From assembly GCF_010894455.1 (NCBI RefSeq), contig NZ_JAAIXY010000040.1, forward strand, positions 1-41,416: a DNA stretch of 41,416 nucleotides, read 5' to 3'. This DNA comes from Myxococcus eversor. GTDB taxonomy: Bacteria > Myxococcota > Myxococcia > Myxococcales > Myxococcaceae. How positions within the stretch are numbered: the stretch's first letter is position 1; every line of letters begins with the position of its first letter. Both the position numbers and the translations under genes were made by a program. Below are positions 37,720 through 41,416 of this stretch, piece by piece. The notes beneath the pieces were generated by a model. That model made no database searches and was not told the origin of the DNA. It saw only the letters and a program-made list of their open reading frames with translations.

Positions 37720-38601
37720 TCAGCGCACCCCTGCCTCCATCCGCCTCCTCCATGCGGCGGGTGTCACACCATGCACGCGGCGAAAGAGTCGGATGAAGTG
37801 CGTGACGTCCGCGTAACCCACCCGCTCCGCGACGATGTCCACCCGCTCATCGGTGTGACGCAGCCGGCTGCGCGCCTCGGCCATCCTGCACTCGAGAATC
37901 CACTCACCCACCGAGCGCCCCGTCTCCTGACGCACCACGCCCGCGACGTGCGGCGCCGAGCGCCCCAGCTCCCGCGCCACCTTCGCGAGCGACAGCGGCT
38001 CCAGGCAGTGGGATTCGATGTACGTCAGGGCCCGACGGCTCAGTCCCATCGACGAGGATTCGGGCACGGTGTCCGGGAAGGCCATCCGCTCCAGCTCCAC
38101 CAGCACCAGCCGGAGCAGCGAGTGGCTGGCCTCGTTACTGCCGCGCTCCTGACGCGACTGCTCCTCCTCCATCAGCCGCATCCACCGCAAGAGCCGTCGA
38201 CGCTGCACGGACGTGGGCCGCAGCACCGGGTGACAACCACCGCGCACGCGCAAGAGGGGCCCCAGCCGCGCCGCGCGCTCCTCCGCGTCCGAGGACACCG
38301 CCTCCGGATAGAAGCCGAGCCCCAGGCACTCCGCATCCGAGTGCTCGCGGCCATGCGCATCTCCCGGCGGAATGAGGTGCACGTCGCCCGCGCGCAGCAC
38401 CAGGTCACCCGCATGCCGCACCTTCGACTCCCCGCGCAGCACCAGCATCACGACGGCATACGAGTGCACCGCGGAGTGGGTGCGTGAGTGCCGCGACGAC
38501 AGGGGCCGCTGTGGCCCTACCCAGATGAGGCGCCGCTTCTCCTCGAAGTCCCGCTGGATGGCGGACCAGGGGTGGTCGTGTTCGGCGTGTGCGGTGGCCA
38601 T
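37720..38601 (-). CDS. AraC family transcriptional regulator
   Basis: A 293-residue regulator. The N-terminal part (about 30-110) is a cupin-type sensing domain (VLRGESKVRHAGDLVLRAGD, VHLIPPGDAHGREH). The C-terminus carries two helix-turn-helix units: SLAKVARELGRSAPHVAGVV and VDIVAERVGYADVTHFIRLF, ending FRRVHGVTPAAWRR, the AraC signature. It follows the thioredoxin-reductase-like gene by 31 bases on the same strand, so both are one operon and the regulator probably controls it. The inducing ligand is unknown. Confidence 0.92.
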   Translation of the reverse strand: MATAHAEHDHPWSAIQRDFEEKRRLIWVGPQRPLSSRHSRTHSAVHSYAVVMLVLRGESKVRHAGDLVLRAGDVHLIPPGDAHGREHSDAECLGLGFYPEAVSSDAEERAARLGPLLRVRGGCHPVLRPTSVQRRRLLRWMRLMEEEQSRQERGSNEASHSLLRLVLVELERMAFPDTVPESSSMGLSRRALTYIESHCLEPLSLAKVARELGRSAPHVAGVVRQETGRSVGEWILECRMAEARSRLRHTDERVDIVAERVGYADVTHFIRLFRRVHGVTPAAWRRRMEAGVR

Positions 38602-38632
38602 GGGCCTTCGTAGCGCGGGGTTCGACCCGACG

Positions 38633-39574
38633 TCACTTCCCGTGGCTGCCGCCCAGCGCCTCCAGATTCAGGTGGTGGTTCATCACGTAGGCGGACTGCG
38701 CACCCGCCGCCGCCGCGATGAGCGCGCCCTGCAGGCGCGTGGTGAGGTCCCCCGCCGCGGAGATGCCGGGCACGGAGGTCTGCTGCATCGGGTCCACCTT
38801 CACGAAGCCCATCTCGTCCAGCGCGAGCCCCAGCCCCTCCACCAGCGCCACATGCCGCTGCGGCGGACGGACGAAGAGGTACTCCTGCCGCACGCGCGTC
38901 CCGTCCCCCAGCTCCACCGCCTCCAGCGAGCTCCCGTCCGCCGAGGCGATGAGGCGCTTCACCGGGCCCTCCACCAGCCGCACCTCCGCGCGCTTCAACT
39001 GCGCGCGTCGCTCGTCCGACACGGGGAAGGCTCCCTGCGTGTACAGGGTGACGTCCGCCGTCCAGCCCTTCAGGAAGAGGGCGAAGTCCAGGTACAGCTC
39101 CGCCTCCGCTGGCGTCCCCGCGAACACGCCCCAGGCCCGGTCCTGGATTTCCCAGCCGTGACAGTAGGGACACTGGAAGAGGGCCTTGCCCCACAGCTCA
39201 CGGTAACCCGGCAGGTCCGGCGGCACGTCCACCATGCCCGTGGCCAAGAGCACCCGGCGGGACTCCACGACGACTCCGCCCTCCAGCGTCACCCGGAAGC
39301 GCGCGTCGCCGAGTCGCTCGATGCCGTTCACCCGCACCTCGCGCACGTCGACGTCGTAGGGGCGCAGTTGCTCGCGGCCGATGGCGCGGAACTCGCGAGG
39401 CGGCGTGCCGTCACGGGTGACGAAGCCCTGGATGTGCTCGGCCGCCGCGTTGCGGGGCGAGCCCGCGTCACATAGCAGAACCTTCTTGCGGCCACGCCCC
39501 AGCACCAGCGCCGCGCTCAGGCCCGCGGGGCCGCCGCCCACAATCACCACGTCCTTCTCGAGAGTGTCGCTCAT
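38633..39574 (-). CDS. Thioredoxin-reductase-like flavoprotein
   Basis: A 313-residue FAD-dependent pyridine-nucleotide-disulfide oxidoreductase. The FAD site GGGPAG (13-18), the redox pair Cys135-Pro-Tyr-Cys138 in QCPYCHGWEI, and the closing FAD motif ISAAGDLTTRLQGALIAAAA are present. Where thioredoxin reductases have GGGDSA for NADPH, this protein reads FAGTPAEAELYL, so NADPH binding may be altered. CPYCHG-type active sites occur in atypical reductases and in dithiol oxidases such as those of gliotoxin or holomycin formation; which applies here is open. It leads a two-gene operon with an AraC regulator. Confidence 0.85.
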   Translation of the reverse strand: MSDTLEKDVVIVGGGPAGLSAALVLGRGRKKVLLCDAGSPRNAAAEHIQGFVTRDGTPPREFRAIGREQLRPYDVDVREVRVNGIERLGDARFRVTLEGGVVVESRRVLLATGMVDVPPDLPGYRELWGKALFQCPYCHGWEIQDRAWGVFAGTPAEAELYLDFALFLKGWTADVTLYTQGAFPVSDERRAQLKRAEVRLVEGPVKRLIASADGSSLEAVELGDGTRVRQEYLFVRPPQRHVALVEGLGLALDEMGFVKVDPMQQTSVPGISAAGDLTTRLQGALIAAAAGAQSAYVMNHHLNLEALGGSHGK

Positions 39575-39886
39575 GGGAAAGAACTAAACGCCGGCCTCCG
39601 CTCGCGGGAGAGCGAGGTTTCAGGGGGAATCGGCGCATCGGCGGGTCCGGCGACACGGTGCCTCCAGCCGCCCCGGTACCGCGGGCGAGCAGGCGGTCGC
39701 TCGACGAGGACGACCGGCCAGGTATGGCGCCCTTTGAGCAGGTGGGAACAATGGGCACATGCTTCGGTACGTACGCCTTTGACCACTCGTGCGAAGGGTC
39801 GGCTTCCCGGAGAGGAAGCCGTGTTCCTACACTGAGGGATGGGAGCACCAGGGCCGGCGTGCGGCTCCCCACCCAGGAGGTATGCG
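39575..39886. other. Divergent promoter gap
   Basis: The 312 bases between the flavoprotein operon (-) and the lipoprotein (+) contain no gene. A CGGTACGTACGCC stretch with a GTACGTAC palindrome lies near 39764-39771. Promoters for both directions are expected but not identified. Confidence 0.5.
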
Positions 39887-41416
39887 ATGCAGCCCACGCG
39901 TCTCGCGTTGATGGTCCTGCTCGCCTGCGCCGCGTCCGGCTGCACCTCGTCGGAAGAAGCGCCGTGGGATGGACGGTACGCACCGCTCGAGGAGCGGGGT
40001 GACTGGATGGACACCGGCCCCCTCTCCGTCTGTCGCGTGCTGGATGATGCGGACAAGACCTGCGGCGGCCTGACGTCGTTCGACTTGTCCGGCTGCAAAC
40101 GCCGCTCGTTGGAGGGGCTGGAGCGCGAGGGGGTGTACCGCGGTGAACTGCGCTTCGACGCGCGCGGCACGCAGGAGGCCCGCGCGGCGCCCCTGGGCGG
40201 AGGCTTCAAGCTCAACTCCGCGGGCGTCCCCGAGCAGGTCCTCGGAGCGGCCGCCGTGGCCGGGGTGTGGGACGCGCAGACGTTCCTCGTCTCCAGTCAG
40301 TCCCCGGACGGGCTGTTCACCTTCGTGGGCTGCAACGCGGTGGGCCCGCGCTCGCTGACGGGCTGCTTCTCGCGGTGTCTCAATGGAGCGCTGGTGGAGT
40401 CGGGGACGTTCCGCGCCGAGCGCGTGGCGCGCTTCAAGGGCGAGCACGAGGTCTCCGGGGGACTGAAGCTGGTCTCCGAGCGCTGGGTGGACCTGGGCAT
40501 GCCCGTGGACGTGCAGGTCATCGACGGCCACGCCTATGTCATCTCGCAGGACCGCGAGGGACAGCGTGGAGGGCTCACCGTCTTCGACGTGAGGGTGCCC
40601 GAGGCGCCGGTGCGCGTGGCGCGGATGAGCCTGCCGGAGGACTCGGACTGGCGGGGGGCGACGTTCAAGGACGGGGTGCTCTATGTCGCGAGCGCGAGTT
40701 CGGGCGTGGTGGTGCTCGATATCTCGTTGCCCTCCGCGCCGGTGTTCGTGCGCAGGGTGCCGGAGCAGCCCGTGAGTCTCGGGATGGTGAGCGTGGATGG
40801 GAACCGGCTCTACGCGGTGGCCACGGAGGCGTCGGCGGGCACGCTGATGTTCGACATCTCCACGCCCTCCGAGCCGAAGTTGCTCCAGCACATCGTCTCC
40901 GGGGCGCGCATCTCGGAGAATCCGTCGTCGCGAGGGCCCGTGAGCTACGAGGGCCGGCTGTATGTGAATCACCTGCGGGATGGCTTGCAGGTCGTCGACG
41001 CGAACTCCGGCGGCGGGGTGAAGTTGCTGGGTCGGTACACGTACCCGTATGCGAACAGCCGCGCGAGCGCGGTGGGCACGTTCGGCGGGAGAATCGTGGC
41101 GTTCGAGAGCAGCCTGGGCGCGGGGGCGCGACTGCGGGCGCTGGATGTCAGCGAGCCGCGCGACATCGTGAAGATTGGGGAGTATGGGTTGCGCGGCGTG
41201 GTGTCACCGCGCGCGCTGGAGTTGCGGGGCTCGCGGCTGTATGTGACGTATCACCAGGAAGGGCTGCGTGTATTGGATGTGAGCAATCCCACGCAACCGC
41301 GTGAAGTGGCGTACTTCAACAGCTATCGTGAGACGGACCCGGGACGCGGGGACGCGCTGGAAGAGGGGGCCACGGGGCTCCAGGTTCCTGGAGATGGTCA
41401 TGTGTATGTCGTGGAT
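39887..41416 (+). CDS. LVIVD-repeat lipoprotein, 3' end outside the window
   Basis: At least 510 codons, open to the end of the window. GGAGG lies six bases before the ATG. The signal peptide RLALMVLLACAASGC ends in a lipobox (ASG-Cys), so the protein should be lipid-anchored. A Cys-containing region follows (DKTCGGLTSFDLSGC, VGCNAVG, TGCFSRCLNG). From about residue 195 there are beta-propeller-type repeats of the LVIVD kind: GGLTVFDVRVPEAPVRVARM, SGVVVLDISLPSAPVFVRRV, GTLMFDISTPSEPKLLQHIV and EGLRVLDVSNPTQPREVAYF. Such repeats form cell-surface propellers of unknown binding specificity. The gene is partial only because the window ends. Confidence 0.9.
   Translation, partial: MQPTRLALMVLLACAASGCTSSEEAPWDGRYAPLEERGDWMDTGPLSVCRVLDDADKTCGGLTSFDLSGCKRRSLEGLEREGVYRGELRFDARGTQEARAAPLGGGFKLNSAGVPEQVLGAAAVAGVWDAQTFLVSSQSPDGLFTFVGCNAVGPRSLTGCFSRCLNGALVESGTFRAERVARFKGEHEVSGGLKLVSERWVDLGMPVDVQVIDGHAYVISQDREGQRGGLTVFDVRVPEAPVRVARMSLPEDSDWRGATFKDGVLYVASASSGVVVLDISLPSAPVFVRRVPEQPVSLGMVSVDGNRLYAVATEASAGTLMFDISTPSEPKLLQHIVSGARISENPSSRGPVSYEGRLYVNHLRDGLQVVDANSGGGVKLLGRYTYPYANSRASAVGTFGGRIVAFESSLGAGARLRALDVSEPRDIVKIGEYGLRGVVSPRALELRGSRLYVTYHQEGLRVLDVSNPTQPREVAYFNSYRETDPGRGDALEEGATGLQVPGDGHVYVVD

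Overview
The window looks like chromosomal DNA from a fruiting myxobacterium (Myxococcus/Corallococcus/Cystobacter type). It is very GC-rich with strong G/C preference at third codon positions. It carries a member of the Myxococcus-specific DUF2378/TIGR02265 paralogous family, a DnaK-like abundance of regulators (MASE1 kinase, hybrid membrane kinase with a sigma-54 activator, LysR, AraC, MarR) and secreted peptidases typical of predatory bacteria (M36, S9, an S37 relative). No rRNA, tRNA, CRISPR array, insertion sequence or phage module was seen. The species assignment is inference.

Layout. 1-613: non-coding, pyrimidine-rich, with three degenerate repeats. 614-1847 (-): peptide deformylase followed by a membrane fatty-acid hydroxylase. 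1955-4107: SnoaL-like protein, a MarR regulator coupled to a small conserved protein with a clear operator, and a hypothetical protein. 4130-6646 (-): an exported hypothetical, then a ketoacyl synthase III operon with the DUF2378 gene, preceded by two matching palindromes. 7183-8877 (+): MASE1 histidine kinase. 9112-10852 (-): a small protein ending in an SSB-type C-terminal tip and a coiled-coil/zinc-knuckle basic protein, separated by degenerate 50-bp repeats. 10982-13783: small membrane proteins flanking a MoxR ATPase/VWA pair. 13965-19367 (-): a four-gene operon (unknown protein, putative class I isoprenoid-fold protein, multi-pass GAF histidine kinase, sigma-54 response regulator). 19526-22622: a more AT-rich accessory patch with a trypsin-like protease lacking a signal peptide, facing a small unknown protein coupled to an exported, possibly outer-membrane protein.

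22840-24900 (+): transketolase, followed by three successive hairpins that share the same loop but have different stems. 25509-26963 (-): a 484-residue protein with four EF-hand-like repeats; its upstream region has three copies of a GGTGAC-N4-GTCACC palindrome. 27162-29491 (-): predicted ATPase, TruB and a truncated GNAT domain. 29610-36208 (-): an S37-type protease homologue that has lost the expected catalytic triad, an M36 metalloprotease, a zinc-ribbon/proline-rich membrane protein and an S9 exopeptidase. 36287-37192 (+): a LysR regulator with a perfect palindrome abutting its start. 37720-39574 (-): a thioredoxin-reductase-like flavoprotein and an AraC regulator. 39887-41416 (+): an LVIVD-repeat lipoprotein running off the window.

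The observations most worth following are the three constant-loop hairpins after transketolase, the protein with an SSB-like tip, the isoprenoid-fold protein in a two-component operon, the dead S37 homologue and the palindrome arrays upstream of the ketoacyl synthase and EF-hand genes. All functions were assigned from motifs read by eye; no database search was run.
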